A stretch of DNA of 64,000 nt from Hawksworthiomyces lignivorus (Eukaryota; Ascomycota; Sordariomycetes; Ophiostomatales; Ophiostomataceae): assembly GCA_002917075.1 (NCBI GenBank), contig NTMA01000056.1, positions 1 to 64,000 of the forward strand, written 5' to 3'. How positions within the stretch are numbered: position 1 is the stretch's first letter; the number at the start of each line of letters is the position of its first letter. The notes beneath the pieces are model-generated. The model made no database searches, was not told the origin of the DNA, and saw nothing but the letters and a program-made list of their open reading frames with translations. Positions 1-12,479 of this stretch are shown here, in pieces. The position numbers and the translations under genes are program-made.

Positions 1-50
1 ATCTAGCCTAGTTATGACCTAAAATAGTATAGAGTGATTGGAAGGCTTGT

Positions 51-94
51 CTACCCTCGACGTCTGCCTACCCTCGACGTTTGTCTACCCTCGA
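51..94 (+). repeat. Three-copy 17-bp tandem repeat
   Basis: The decamer CTACCCTCGA occurs at 51, 68 and 85, spaced exactly 17 bp apart, with similar flanking bases (TTGTCTACCCTCGACG-like units). It is a short direct array at the left edge of the window. Function unknown. Confidence 0.7.
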
Positions 95-244
95 GGGTGT
101 TTTGGTGTAGACCGTTGGGCTGACAGGGGGTATTGCCATAGTGGTGAGTCGATTTTTGATTTTTCCCATACAAAAATGGTTTTGCGGAAAAATAATTTCG
201 TGAGCACCCTGGCCTTTTCCAAAGCTCTGAGTGTCAAGACGACG

Positions 245-288
245 GTGGGACTGTGAGAAGTAGAAAATTCTCTTCTCAACAGTCCCAC
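245..288. repeat. Imperfect inverted repeat (hairpin)
   Basis: The left arm at 245-260 (GTGGGACTGTGAGAAG) pairs with the right arm at 272-288, which has one extra A. The loop is 11 nt. It could be the end of a transposon or a structured RNA remnant. No coding gene is supported around it, although the first 500 bases are less AT-rich than what follows. Confidence 0.55.
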
Positions 289-299
289 ATTGGTCCCTA

Positions 300-1059
300 T
301 AGCTATACTGGTTGGTTAGTTATTGAATATAAAAGTTTGGTGTCAAATTTGACTGTATGTAAGGAAAACACACGCATCAAGCCTTCCGGTCGCCTACTGC
401 TCTGGAACGCTGCCCCTCACGATCAGCGCTCGGATCGACAACGAATCTCACTACTTTACATCATAGATGATTTCATATTATGGAAACTTGATTTCAGAAG
501 TCTTATACTTTGTATATAAAAGATTCTAAGATGGATAGGTAATTGATCGGAAAGGGATCGGTAAACTGAAGTCTTTGATCCCAAACCCTTCATGAATTGA
601 CTATTGTTCCAATCTTGTCACGCATCGTGACCTATAGGCTATTTTGTCACACTGTATTACAGGGCCTTACAGGCCCTGCATGCCCCACAAGGCCCCAGTC
701 AATTAGTGCTTACTCTGCTGTGACCTGTTGCTCTACAGTGCGGTGAGGTGCTGTAGCTTAACAGAATTATTTATTAATAATATATTAAAGTAATAGAATA
801 TAAAATTAAATTTTAGTTGACTTTTTAAGAGGATTTTCGACTAAGGGTTTTAAAGAATTAATATAATATCTATATCAATATCATCACTGTATATATACGT
901 TATATTTACTGAATTAGAGTTAGGTGTAAGGGTGTTGTCTTAAAGAAGACTCTTTAGTCATTCCGTGATGATTCAGGAAGGTTATACAAAAGTATGTGAC
1001 TATTGAGGTATGTGTAGGCCCCGATAAGGTAATAATTAATTAGTAATCTGATATGAGAT
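300..1059. other. Unassigned sequence
   Basis: Composition is moderately AT-rich to about 760 and very AT-rich after that. A short palindrome (AGGGCCTtacAGGCCCT) lies near 661-678. I see no gene or recognisable element. Confidence 0.5.
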
Positions 1060-1350
1060 AAATATTAGAGAACTCTGTAAACGTACGGTAATGTGGACTT
1101 ACTAATAACATCATAAGAAGGCCCAATTAGAGGACATAATTAGTATATAAATCCCACTTAACTGTGTCGTCGAAGACGGTTCAGTAAGTGAAAGTTTGAA
1201 TACGAATGTATATCTATCTTTGTTGTCTTTTCTTCACTAAACAGTGTGTGTACGTGATTTTGTAACATCACGTGACACAATTCTCCTTACATTAAGTATA
1301 TGTGGGGTCCCGTGCTATATTTATTATAGGACCGTGAAGTTATAATACTT
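1060..1350 (+). repeat. Diverged dispersed repeat, copy 1
   Basis: This segment aligns by eye with the reverse complement of about 21990-22279. Shared blocks include GTAAGTGAAAGTTTG, the CACGTGA-rich block near 1265, and a CATCATAAGAAGGCCC-like block near 1115. Both copies appear to begin with TGTAAA. The copy here is the more heavily mutated. An LTR or a DNA transposon end are both possible. I could not define termini or a target duplication. Confidence 0.55.
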
Positions 1351-1796
1351 TTGTTATATTTCGTGGACTTGGTGGGTCTTTTCTTTTATAATTAGTATTA
1401 ATGTGATTTGTATTTTTTTTTATCAACTCTAGTCTTATATTATAAGAGCTGAAGGTATAGAATAAGAAGGGTTTTTTTCTTTTTTGACAATGTAAGAAAA
1501 GGAATTTTTACTTTTTGTTTTATTTTCTTCATAAGATAGATTCACTTAGTTTATATGTGCATAGTGTTTCAACTATAGTTAATGTTTAAAACTATCACTT
1601 ATAACAATAATAATAATTATAATAATAATAATACAGAATATTAAGGTGTGTGGACGGCGTGGAAGGTATAACATCTGTTTAGACGTTTAGTCCACAGCTT
1701 TCGCCAAATAAATACGTAAATTTTATTTATATCTAAAAAATAATTTACGTTTTCACATTAATTATTAAAGACTTAATAAAATTATAATTAAAAATC
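1351..1796. other. AT-rich, nothing recognised
   Basis: Low-complexity AT-rich DNA with a short AAT/TAA run near 1608-1632. No supported feature. Confidence 0.6.
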
Positions 1797-2562
1797 GTGT
1801 TCGGCACTCCTGAATCGGGAGGACTACCGGGCCCAATCACGGGTTATATGCTACACCATTACGGCCACGCTCGGCGGCCACCGTCGTATTACGGTGGAGC
1901 CCTGCGTCAAGTACGACAACATCCTAACCTCCTGGGACGAAGACCGTACGCTGGCCTAGTGGCAGGAGCGTTGACACCGTCTTACCGAACCCCGGCAGCG
2001 GCCCGTTAATCAATCTCCCCGGTGGACCAGTAGAGACGTGGCCAGGGCCCACCGGTACCTCACAAAAGTCGAAAGCAGTCTCCTAATGCAGATACGTACA
2101 GACTACATCGACCTAGCGATACACCTTTGCCGTATATATAAAAACCGGGACTCCCCCTTATACGTCTACGGCGTGGCGGAGGAGACCACGGAGTACATAA
2201 TACTACACTGCCCTGATACGGCAAGAAAACCTACGGTATGGCCCCAGACTCCGACTGACCTGAACTACCATCTGAACACGGGAGGGCCGGCGGCCCGTCC
2301 CGTACTACGGCGACTCAAACGGAGCGGGCGTATATCAGTCTATGATTTGACAAACTAACTTGAGGAGGATACGTCTAGACGTAGTCCTACTCACCACTAA
2401 TTGTAAATCTCTTTTGTTTAACCACTATTACTACTACTGTTACTTAGACTGCCTTATTGTATATAATAATTTCTACTAAATCAATGGTAGTTTTTACCCC
2501 AAAGGGTTCCACTTAGTCTAGACGTTAATAACTAAGACTGGCTCCATAAAACGATTAAATAC
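1797..2562 (+). mobile_element. LINE fragment, 5'-truncated (3' end of ORF2)
   Basis: This is an island of normal GC content whose translation matches the C-terminus of ORF2 of the full-length LINE at 16145-21142. It runs from the segment after the reverse transcriptase, through the ETTEYIILHCP-like Cys/His motif, to the family's 3' tail (CATAAAACGATTAAA near 2545). It keeps the final Cys of the motif (HCP), which is Tyr in the full-length copy. In-frame stops occur at positions equivalent to Gln and Trp codons. It is a dead copy of the same family. Confidence 0.85.
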
Positions 2563-4960
2563 TAAAAATCGTATTATATTATCTTTAATTTCGGAAATTT
2601 TAAATCGAATTTCGAAAGTATAATTTTATTAAAATTAAATATTAAAAATATGTATTATCATATTAAAATTCGACAAAAAATAAATAAAAGATCATATTTC
2701 GAACAAATTATAAATATTATAAATATTTTTTTTGAACTAATTAATATTTAATTATACTTTAATATTATATTTCTACGGTTTTATAAAATATTATAAATAT
2801 TATACATATATTGTATATATAAACGATTTATTATTTTCAGGGTTCGAAATTAATATATTTAATTAATTATTAAATTATATTAATATTCAATGAGTATATT
2901 CGATGAATATAAAATTATTATTAAGTATTTTTTATATTAAGTAATATAATTATAATATATATATATATTATTATATAACAGATTAAATTAATAACAATAA
3001 TAAAATAACTATAAAAACTAATTAGCCCTCTTCATCACTTTTAATACTATTAATTAATTCTATTTGTAATTTATTTATATCCTTTACTCTTTAGTTTTTT
3101 AATAATGCCAATTATTTTACTATATCTGGTAAAATTTTATTTCTAGACTTGATAATTATATTATTATTAATTGTAAAAAATTCGCTCTATAGTAGTAGAA
3201 GTAGACGGAATAGTTAAATAATATATAGTCATTAAACTTAAAATAAGATATTTTTTACTATAAAATGCCCAATATTCTAAAGACTGCGACTATAAAAATA
3301 AGTTAATAATAAAAAAATAAATAATGAATAATAAATAATAACTTAGGTTTTTTTCCTTAAATGAATAATTATTAACTTCGTCTTTTACGTTTGACTTAAT
3401 TATATATCCGAATCTAAATTTAATTTAGACTTTGAATTATTTTTTTATACGTTATGTAGTTATATACTCTTTATTTAATTCGTCAAAAGATATATTTAAT
3501 TTAATATCTAATAGATATTATTAATTGAATTTTTAAAATTAAAAATAATAATTAATAAGGAATACAAATTTAATAAGAATGAAATAAAATAATTATTATC
3601 TTTTACATTCAGTTTTAAAATAAACTACAATATCAAAATATATGCTCAAATAATAAAATAACAATTTATCTTATTTAAAACAAAAGGTTTCTAATTATCA
3701 ATTGTATTTATTTTTAAATTTTCAAGGAAATATTTCTTTAATTTCTATATCAATATTTATAACTATATAAAATGAAAAATCCTTAGTCCTACTATTAAAT
3801 AATATAATAATGTATTTATAAAATAAATTATAAATTAAAAAACTTGTCAATACCGCATTATATTAATTTTTAAATGAGAATTATTTATTAAGACTATTAA
3901 ATCTTCATATTGTTTTGAATGTATAATAAAGTCATTTGTATAGTTGTATAAATATCGGCTATAATTTCATTGAAGGTATTACAACTACTTGTAAAACAAG
4001 TAAGAAGTGTCCAATAATATCCCATTCGTTAGATATTAAAAAAACCGTTTGAAACCTATTATTTGTTGTATTTTTTATACGTAAATTAAAGGCTTTTTAA
4101 ATAATAAAAACGATGAAATTATATTAAACATTGAATGTCATCGTGTAAGATTATTTAAATGCCTTGTTTTAATAATTTACAGTTTTCTTGACTATATTTT
4201 GTAATAATAATAATTAATATAAATAATTTAAAAAATTTTAATAATTTATTATGATTATTTTAATTATTATTTTTTATCCGTTGATAAAAATAAATATTTA
4301 TAAATAATATCTCGTATAGATAAATTGATAATATATATAATATATTTAATATTATTTTTAAAATCGATATTCAAATAACCGTAATATTCGGATTTAAATT
4401 TATCTATTAAAGTATTATTATATAATGTATTATCTCATATAATATTAAATTATAAATTAATTAATATATTCTTTGTATGGTTAATATTTTTTATATTATT
4501 AAATATAATTAATTATTTAATTTACTTTATTGTATTTGAAAATCGTAGTAAAAGATAAATTTGTAAAATTTATTAATTTTTTGTAAATATAATAGCCAAT
4601 CTATATAAACGTTAATTTATTAAAACCTACAATAATTATTAAAATAATTATACACATATATAATTCAACATTTACCAATTAATTTATGAATTAATTTAAA
4701 TTATTGTTAATATATAATTACAATATTTATCTTAACGATTTAATATTCGAAGTTCAAATATCAAAAGTAATCGAAAATTTACTAAAAATTTTAACTTTTT
4801 CTGTAATTTATGATTAAATATTATAAGGTTTTCATTATCTACGTTATTTAAAATAATTTTTAATTCTATCGATTAATAATAGGTATCTTGTATTATTAAT
4901 AGTTCTTAATCTATTAATATAATAATTTAACAAAATATTTAAACGAATTAGAGTTTCATA
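2563..4960. other. AT-rich, nothing recognised
   Basis: About 2.4 kb of extremely AT-rich sequence. No open frame of note and no repeat I can align by eye. It is probably older transposon debris, but that is inference. Confidence 0.6.
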
Positions 4961-5315
4961 TGCAGGAAAACCTCCGGTATGGCCCCAGACTCCGGCTGAC
5001 CTGAATCACCGCCTGAATACGGGAGGGCTGGCGGCCCGTCCCGTACTGCGGTGGCTTAAACGGAGCGGGCGCATACCAGCGTATAACTTGGTAAGCCAAT
5101 TTGAGGAGGATACGTCACAGACGTAGCCCTGCTCACCACTAACGTAATCTCCTTTGTTTAACTACTACTACTACCAGTACTACTACTACTACTACTCGGA
5201 CTATCTCATTTGTACAATAATATCTTCACTTATTTAGACGGCGGTTTCTGCCCCAGAGGGTTCCACCTAGATTAGACATAAATAGTAAGGATTGACTAAT
5301 AAATACAATTAAACA
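4961..5315 (+). mobile_element. LINE 3' fragment, lightly mutated
   Basis: The segment starts abruptly at GAAAACCTCCGGTATGG and matches the last ~180 bases of ORF2 plus the 3' UTR of the full-length LINE (about 20795-21142). It ends in the same tail, CTAATAAATACAATTAAAC. In places it is closer to the apparent family consensus than the full-length copy: it keeps CCCCAG, CCGCCTG and ATACGGG where the longer copy has C-to-T changes. It is a strongly 5'-truncated insertion. Confidence 0.85.
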
Positions 5316-7304
5316 CTAATACATATATATATTTTAACTTTATATAAAATTAAAATTTAATATAAAGATTATATTTTAATATATAATAAAATAATTTTAA
5401 TTTATAAAAGTCAATACTTTAATCATATTTATATAATAGTTATTATAATAATAAAAATAATACTTTTAATATAATGTATTATTTTAAATATTATTACCAT
5501 TAAAAAGATTAATGTTTTTTAATAATGTTATTTTTGAATAGTTTAAATAATATCAATTTTGTTTATATTAAAACTATAAATAAAAATCATTCTCTCGTTT
5601 GATAAATAATAATTTTAAGTAATATTTATAAATGTTAATATAATTTTTAAACGAAAATTTATTATTTAATTATTAATAAATTTTTTATTTCCATTTACAT
5701 CAATTTTATTCTAATCTTTTTACTACTTGAGAAAATATAAAATATTTTTTACAAATTCGAAGATTAAAAAAAATTATTAAAGATTTTTTTTATAATTTTA
5801 AATAAATTGTTTTAATTTATTAATATATTTAAATAAGTTAAAGTATATTTAAAATAAACTTTTATAAAGTATTTTGTAAAAGTATTTTATAAATTTACGA
5901 TTATTTATAGAAAAAAAATTTTATAATAAAAACCATATTTACGTTAATTTATATATTTTGAAAATAAGAGTTATCGAAATACTTTATTATCTTAAATAAT
6001 TAATAATAAATATATTTAATTATATGTTAATAATTTTTTAATGGGTTAATATATATAATAATATTTCTAACTTATTATAATAAAATCTTCTAAACTATAT
6101 AGACTTTTAAATTAAATTATTTTTAATAATAATAAATAAATTAATTAATTCTATTATTATTAAAAATAAATTATTTCTTAACTTAAAATATACTTTAAAT
6201 CTTGATAAAATTAAATTTTTTATTATATATATTAAACTATTAAAATATTATTAATATATAATTAAATATATTAATAACTTAATTATTATATGATGAACTT
6301 CCTCCCCGGTGTACCAATTATCTAACACTTCATTAAACGAATTACCCCAATTGCCCTACCAAGTCATACAATACAGACTCTACAAACAAAATTATACGGA
6401 AGTCACAGATAAACTTAAAGTCGATCCGGAAAGTCGGGCTGAAGACTTTCACCTTCACTCACACCCCTTTCACGTTCCCGTAAATCACAGACACACCCAA
6501 AACGATTGTACGGCCACCACCCCGAGCAAATAACCTTTTTGAGACTCCCTGGTCTATCGAGAATCATCTTATGAGAGATTAAGATAAAACGTACGTAGTC
6601 ACCCTATACTTAAAACAACATTAGTTACTAGACCTAATCGTAAAACTCGAAGAGTCCATTGTCTAAAATTATAAGGAGAATCGGAAAAAAAAATTTATAT
6701 TTATTCTTAAATGTACGACAAATCTAAAAACCGTTTTAAACGTAATATATATTATAACAACACTTTATAATCGATGTTTTTATTACGTTTATAGAACCGG
6801 GAGCGTTTTAAACGTCGACGTATATTGTACTATTGTAATTTAAACGTTATCGTAATATTTTCTTTAAAAAATATATTTTCTTATCTTTAAAGTCTTTTCA
6901 CGTCCTTAATATTTAACGATAAATATAAAATAACTTTAAAGAACTCAAATATAGTCAATTAAAACCGAGGTTTAAAAATAATATCAGTCAATATCTAAAA
7001 ATAAATAAACATTTATATTACTTTTTTAACCTTAAATATAAATATAATATAAATATAAGAAATATATAAAAACCTTTTATATATATTAAAATATTTAATT
7101 AAAAACAATTTAAATATAACTATTACATTTTATTTACGTTTAAATTAATTTAAATATTTAAATATAATAAATAAACTACATATTTTTATTTATATTTATA
7201 AACGACAAAGTTTAATTATATAAAAATTACCTTTAAAGAATTTTAAAAATTTACTATAATTTTAAATTAACGAATTTTTATTTTAAATATTTATAAATCA
7301 TTAA
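5316..7304. other. AT-rich with one GC-richer island at 6295-6540
   Basis: Mostly featureless AT-rich DNA. Bases 6295-6540 are richer in C and A and hold an open frame of about 74 codons with no family I recognise. It is probably a fragment of an unidentified element. No gene is called. Confidence 0.5.
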
Positions 7305-9060
7305 AGTTTAAATCGTATTTATTAACCAATCTTGATTATTTACGTTTAATTTAGGTGGAACCCTCTGGGACAAAAACCACCGCCTAATTAAATGAAGATA
7401 TTATTATACACAATAAAATAATCTGAGTAGTAATAGTAGTAGTGGTTATACAAAGAAGATTACATTAATAATAAGTAGAGTTATGTTTGTAACGTATCCT
7501 CCTCGATTTGGTCTGTCAAGTTGTACGTTGATGTATGCCCGTTCCGTTTAAGTCACCGTAGTACGGGACGGGTCGTCGGCTCTTCCGTATTTAGATGGTG
7601 ATTCAGGTCAGCCGGAGTCTGGGGTCATACCGGAGGTTTTCCTGTCGTATCGGGGCAGTATAGTATTACGTGTTCCGGGGTCTCCTTCGTCGCGTCGTAA
7701 ACGTACAGAGGGGAGTCCCAGTTTTTATATATACGGTGGAGGTACGTTGTTAGGTCGATATAGCTCGTATATACTTGTGTCAATAAACTATTTTCGACTT
7801 TAGTGAGGTATTGGTGAACTTTGGTTATATCTTTAATCGGTCTACCGGGGAGATTGATTAATGGGTCTTTGTCGGGGTTCGGTAAGTCGGTGTTAGTGTT
7901 TTTGTTATTGGACTAATATGTAGTTTTTATCCTAAGAGATTAAGATGTTGTTATATTTAGTATAGGGTTTTATCGTAATATAACGACGATGACTATTAAG
8001 TGTAATCGTAATGGTGTAACTTATAATCCGAGATTGAGTCCGGTAGTCCTCTCGATTTAAGAGTGTAATTTATCGTTAGTTAAAGTATAAATTTAATTGT
8101 ATAAGTCTTATTTTTATATATAATAAAAGAAGTGGTATAGAGTCGAATACGTCGGTAACGGTATAGAAGTAGTCGTTATATCTTTTGTCGAATTATTTAG
8201 TCAACTCTCGAGTCGTCTCGTCCTCCGACGTAAAAGTGTAGTATATTAATATACCGAAAATAATTAAACTTCGGATTATTATTGTAAAAATAATATATAT
8301 CTAAAAAAAAGTATAATTTTACGTTTTATTTATAAACCTCGTAAAGATTAAGTTTTATATTTTAAGTTTCTTAATAATTTATTTATAATATACAACGAAA
8401 GTTAATTTTTTATCGAGTCAAATACAGAGGAATCGAGTCTTTATAAATAATTATAAAACAATGTCGGTATTTAATTAAAAAAACTTCGGTAAAAGTTTAA
8501 CGTACTCGATAAAAGTGAAAGAGTTTGTTTTTTGTCGACGTAAAGACGACGTCTTTAGTCTATATTTATTATACGATGATATTTTACGTCCGGCGAAGAT
8601 AATTATAATATAATTATATTATTTTATTTATAGTTAATATATTAATATTATCGACGAAACTTATTATAATAATTTCGGATATTTTTTCCAACTTTTTAAA
8701 TAATGATATAGTGAAAAGAATAAATAAAATCGACGATAGAGAAAAGTCTTAAGGTACTTCGACGGTGACCGACTGTGTCGAAATAGTTTTTTCGTTAAAT
8801 ATTAACTTTATAATATGAGAGTGTTTGAAGTATAATGATTAATGATTTAGTCGAAGGTTACCGGTAACGATATTAATTAATATAATAAGAAGTGGTGAGC
8901 CGTAGACGTAGAAAAAGATATTAGAGAGGTTGTCGAGGTTTATTATTTTATACGGGGAGATTTTATAAATGATTATATTTATAAATATTTGTAAGTTTAA
9001 ATAATTCGATATTAATTTAATTAAGTATCGATTTTTCTTTAAATAATATCTTTAATATCT
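7305..9060 (-). mobile_element. LINE copy, 5'-truncated, heavily mutated
   Basis: On the minus strand this matches the full-length LINE from about 19050 to 21142. The 3' tail (reverse complement of AATAAATACGATTTAAAC) lies at about 7307-7325, the C-terminal Cys/His region near 7640-7740, and a stretch matching the codons after CCCGACAACCTC near 8920-8945. Trp codons have become TAA or TAG here (for example near 7860-7915), and most of the copy is AT-saturated. The 5' limit is uncertain and could extend to about 9500. Confidence 0.75.
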
Positions 9061-9576
9061 AAAGGATTTTATTATAATTATTTTTTTGATTTAATATATT
9101 TTTTATTTTTTATTTTTTTATTAAAAATAATAAAGTATTAAATATTTTAATAATTTTAATTAAAATAAAATCCTAATTACAATAAATATTAAACATCGGT
9201 CTCGAATTATAGAAATCTTTAAAAAAATAAAGTATCTTAATAATAAAATAATAATATTTTATTTAAATATTTTCTTAATTTAATTCTTAATTTAATAAAT
9301 CTTTTTTACCTTTTATTAACTTCTTATTAAATTTATAAATAATATATAAATTATTAAGTAATTATATATAAATCGTTAATAAAACTTATAAAAACTTATA
9401 AAGAAATTAAATATTTCGGAAACTCTCGGGTTTTCTTATCATATAATTATATTTGTTTTGGGGATAAATAATATATATTCTAAAAACTTTATTTGATCTT
9501 TATGAAATTTATATTAACTTAAATTAACATATAACTTTATTATTTTTAATTTTTAAGTATATTTTATATATAAGTT
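9061..9576. other. AT-rich, nothing recognised
   Basis: AT-saturated sequence between a LINE copy and a solo LTR. It may include more of the mutated LINE, but I could not align it. Confidence 0.5.
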
Positions 9577-9580
9577 ATAT

Positions 9581-10023
9581 TGAGTCGGGAGACTGAGACA
9601 CACGTTGAAACACATGTCACAGCCCTATGAGGGATTTATCGTTACTCACGTGATAATATATAATTTGTGTAAGAGACGATCGAGGTCTCTGAAATTATTA
9701 AGTAAGAATCGATCGACGTGGGTCTTCACTCGGTATAGAGTAATATTTTTACGACCTCAAGACGATGCTAAAAAGAGACGTAGAACGAGAGATAACTTAA
9801 AGATAAAACAATAATTAACAAACTCTTTTTATTTCTCTCGTGATGCTCTTAAACTGATAATTGTCCACGGTTACCGAAAAACGCCCTGAAGGTGTAAAAT
9901 GATTCTATAGTCTGACAATCTCCTCACTGTGGTTACGCTTCCGCCCAGAGTACGGTATAGTGGCCAGAGGCTAGTATTTTTACATCCATGAGGTCGTCGA
10001 CTGTGTAGTCGGCTCCCGTTTCA
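9581..10023 (+). mobile_element. Solo LTR, mutated copy
   Basis: This 443-bp segment starts TGAGTCGGGAG and ends CTCCCGTTTCA, so it has the TG...CA ends of an LTR. It is flanked by ATAT at 9577-9580 and at 10024-10027, a 4-bp target duplication, although ATAT is weak evidence in AT-rich DNA. It matches the reverse complement of 11377-11823 over its whole length, with many transitions. No retrotransposon body adjoins it. The loss of the body by LTR-LTR recombination is inferred. Confidence 0.75.
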
Positions 10024-10027
10024 ATAT

Positions 10028-11372
10028 ATTTATTTTTAATACCGAAGAAAATTAATATATTATGTATAAAAATGATATAATTAATACTTATTAATCTCTT
10101 TAAATCGAAATAAATATAATTTTAAAACGTAGTCGGTATACTTGTAAAATTAAACGATAAAACTATGTATTTATAGTATTCGTATTAAGTATAAAATATT
10201 ATTATTTATTTATTTTTAAATATATATTCGATAATAAATATTTTTAAAGTTAATGTATATATATATATATATATATATATTGATTCTTAATCGATATACG
10301 GTTTAAGTCTTGGTAATTAACGTATAACTTAATATTATTATTTTTTCTTTAATATAATAAAACATAAGCGTTTTTATAAGACTTATAGATAATTGAATCT
10401 TATTATTCATAAAAATTTTATTTAAATATTCCTATTAAAGTACGAAATTTCTCTTTAATAACAGATAAATAATATCGTACAAGAGGGTTTTTTAAAGAAA
10501 AGTCGATCGTATAACTTCTCTTTTTCTTTATTGGTGAAATATGTCGAAAAGTTTTATAAAAGTTTTAAATTCGGAATAAATACCAAGTCGGTTGGGTGTT
10601 GTTTTCAGTTCATCACCAGGTCGGAAATATTTTTTTCTTTTTTAATATATAATATGTCCAGTATTAATTATGAGACTACAGTGTATATCTTTATTATATT
10701 TTTAATTTCTCGGAGAAATCTCGAGGTTAACACAGTCTCGATTTAGACTTAAGTTACCTTAAATTATTATTGATTTATTTAAAATATTAAATATATTTAT
10801 AGATTTTTTAATAATAATTTAAAAAAAGATTATTGGAGGTTTATCGATTATAATATATTTATATATAACATATTGTTAAGTTTTTTTTAAATTAATTAAA
10901 ATTATTAAATTTTTTAAATTTGATAAAATAAAATATATTTTTTATTAATTAATTATTTTAAGTAAAAAATAAATCTTATTCGATTTTTTTAAGTCTTAAG
11001 TTTTAACGTATTATTTGTTTTATTAAATCTATTTTTACTTTAGTATTTATATTATTAATTATTTCGAGATTATTTTATTTTTAAATTAAACCAATATATA
11101 TAATTATATAATTACCCTTAAGTAGAATTATATTATAAAGTTAAGGTTTTTTTAATGTTTATTTATTCTTCGATTTTGTAATATTTTAAATAATTATTTA
11201 TTTTTAAATTATTCTATTACGAATTATATTTCTTTATAGTTTAATTTCTAATTTTCTTTTCAAATTGTTTTATAAAATAAATAATAAAAACAAATTAATA
11301 TTTACATAGTTTATATAATTATATTATTTAAATTTTAATTTCAATAACGAAACGGTAGTTTTTATTTAATAT
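10028..11372. other. AT-rich spacer between two solo LTRs
   Basis: About 1.35 kb of AT-rich sequence with TA-dinucleotide runs near 10258-10280. No gag, pol or transposase similarity could be read. Confidence 0.6.
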
Positions 11373-11376
11373 ATAG

Positions 11377-11823
11377 TGAAACGGGAGCCGGCTGCACAGT
11401 CGGCGACCCCATGGATGCAAAATTGCTTGCCTTTGACCACCGTACTGCACTCTGGGCGGGAGTGTAAACACAGTGAGGAGCTTGTCAGGCTGCAGGATCG
11501 TCTTGTTCCTTCAGGGCGCTTTCTGGCAGCCGTGAGCTATTGTCAGCTTAGGGGCGTCGCAAGAGAGGTGAAAAGGGGGCTTGTTGATTGTTGTTCTATC
11601 TCTAAGCTATCTCTCATTTTACGCCTCTTTTTGATATTGTCTTGAGGCCGTAAAAATATTGCTCCATACCGAGTGAAGGCCCCTGGTCGATCGGTCCTCA
11701 CGTAATAATTTCGGAGGCCTCGATCGTCTCTTATACAATTTATCTGCTGTCACGTGAGCAGCGGCAAATCCCTCACAGGGCTGTGACACGTGCTGAAATA
11801 CGTGTTCCAGACCTCCCGACTCA
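11377..11823 (-). mobile_element. Solo LTR, well-preserved copy
   Basis: This is the second copy of the 443-447 bp LTR, in reverse orientation: it reads TGAAACGGGAG...CCGACTCA on the plus strand. It is flanked by ATAG at 11373-11376 and 11824-11827. It has far higher GC than the copy at 9581 and shows few RIP-like changes, so it probably inserted later or escaped mutation. An 89-codon open frame inside it is incidental. Confidence 0.78.
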
Positions 11824-11827
11824 ATAG

Positions 11828-12479
11828 TTAATTAATTATATATTTTAATGATTAATAGTTAATAAAATATAACTTAATATTTATCAATAAAGATATTTTT
11901 TAGGACAAAAATTATATTTTTAATAAATAAACGTTAATTAATAATTCAGTAAAATAATTTTACTTTATTTAGTTAATATAATATTTATATAATAGAATTA
12001 ATCGTAAAAACTAATTAACTAACGTTTATTTATTTAATTTAATTGTTTTAATATAAATTTAACGAATATGTCAACCCTACTTCGAAAATTACTACTTTAT
12101 TACAAATTATTACGAGTAATAACTCTTTAAAGATATACGACGAGAGAGACAAGTAAGTTAAACCTTTTTACTAAATTTTATGATATAAAAATACGATAAA
12201 GATACATTTAACCATGTTCTGACTCTTTTGTCTAAATAAGTATCCTAATAAATATTATTTAAGTTATTTAATATATATTTTAAAATTATTATTACGGAAT
12301 AACCGTAGGGCTGAGTAGTCAAAGTACGTAACGGAAGAGAGAAGTACGAGGACCGTAAACACTCGTCATAAACTTTTTTTGAGACTTTTAATTAAAATTT
12401 AAAACCTTAAGATTCAGTCTTGTAAATAATCCCTCAACTAGTCTCTGTTAAGAATTTACTTTATTATTTATATTTCCTC
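11828..12479. other. AT-rich, possible LINE ORF1 remnant
   Basis: Heavily mutated sequence upstream of the recognisable LINE copy. Its right part may be the 5' half of that copy's ORF1, but the similarity is too eroded to align by eye. A short block near 12348 (AGGACCGTAAACACTC) resembles part of the repeat at 22030. Confidence 0.4.

Noticed and set aside
6309..6533. 74-codon open frame in the AT-rich isochore
   Set aside because: No family resemblance, no splice or promoter context, and it sits among transposon debris. Reported only as a composition island.
11376..11645. 89-codon open frame
   Set aside because: Lies wholly inside the solo LTR.
9577..11827. DNA transposon with ~445-bp terminal inverted repeats
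   Set aside because: Each arm has its own TG...CA ends and its own 4-bp duplication (ATAT and ATAG), and the centre shows no transposase. Two solo LTRs explain this better.
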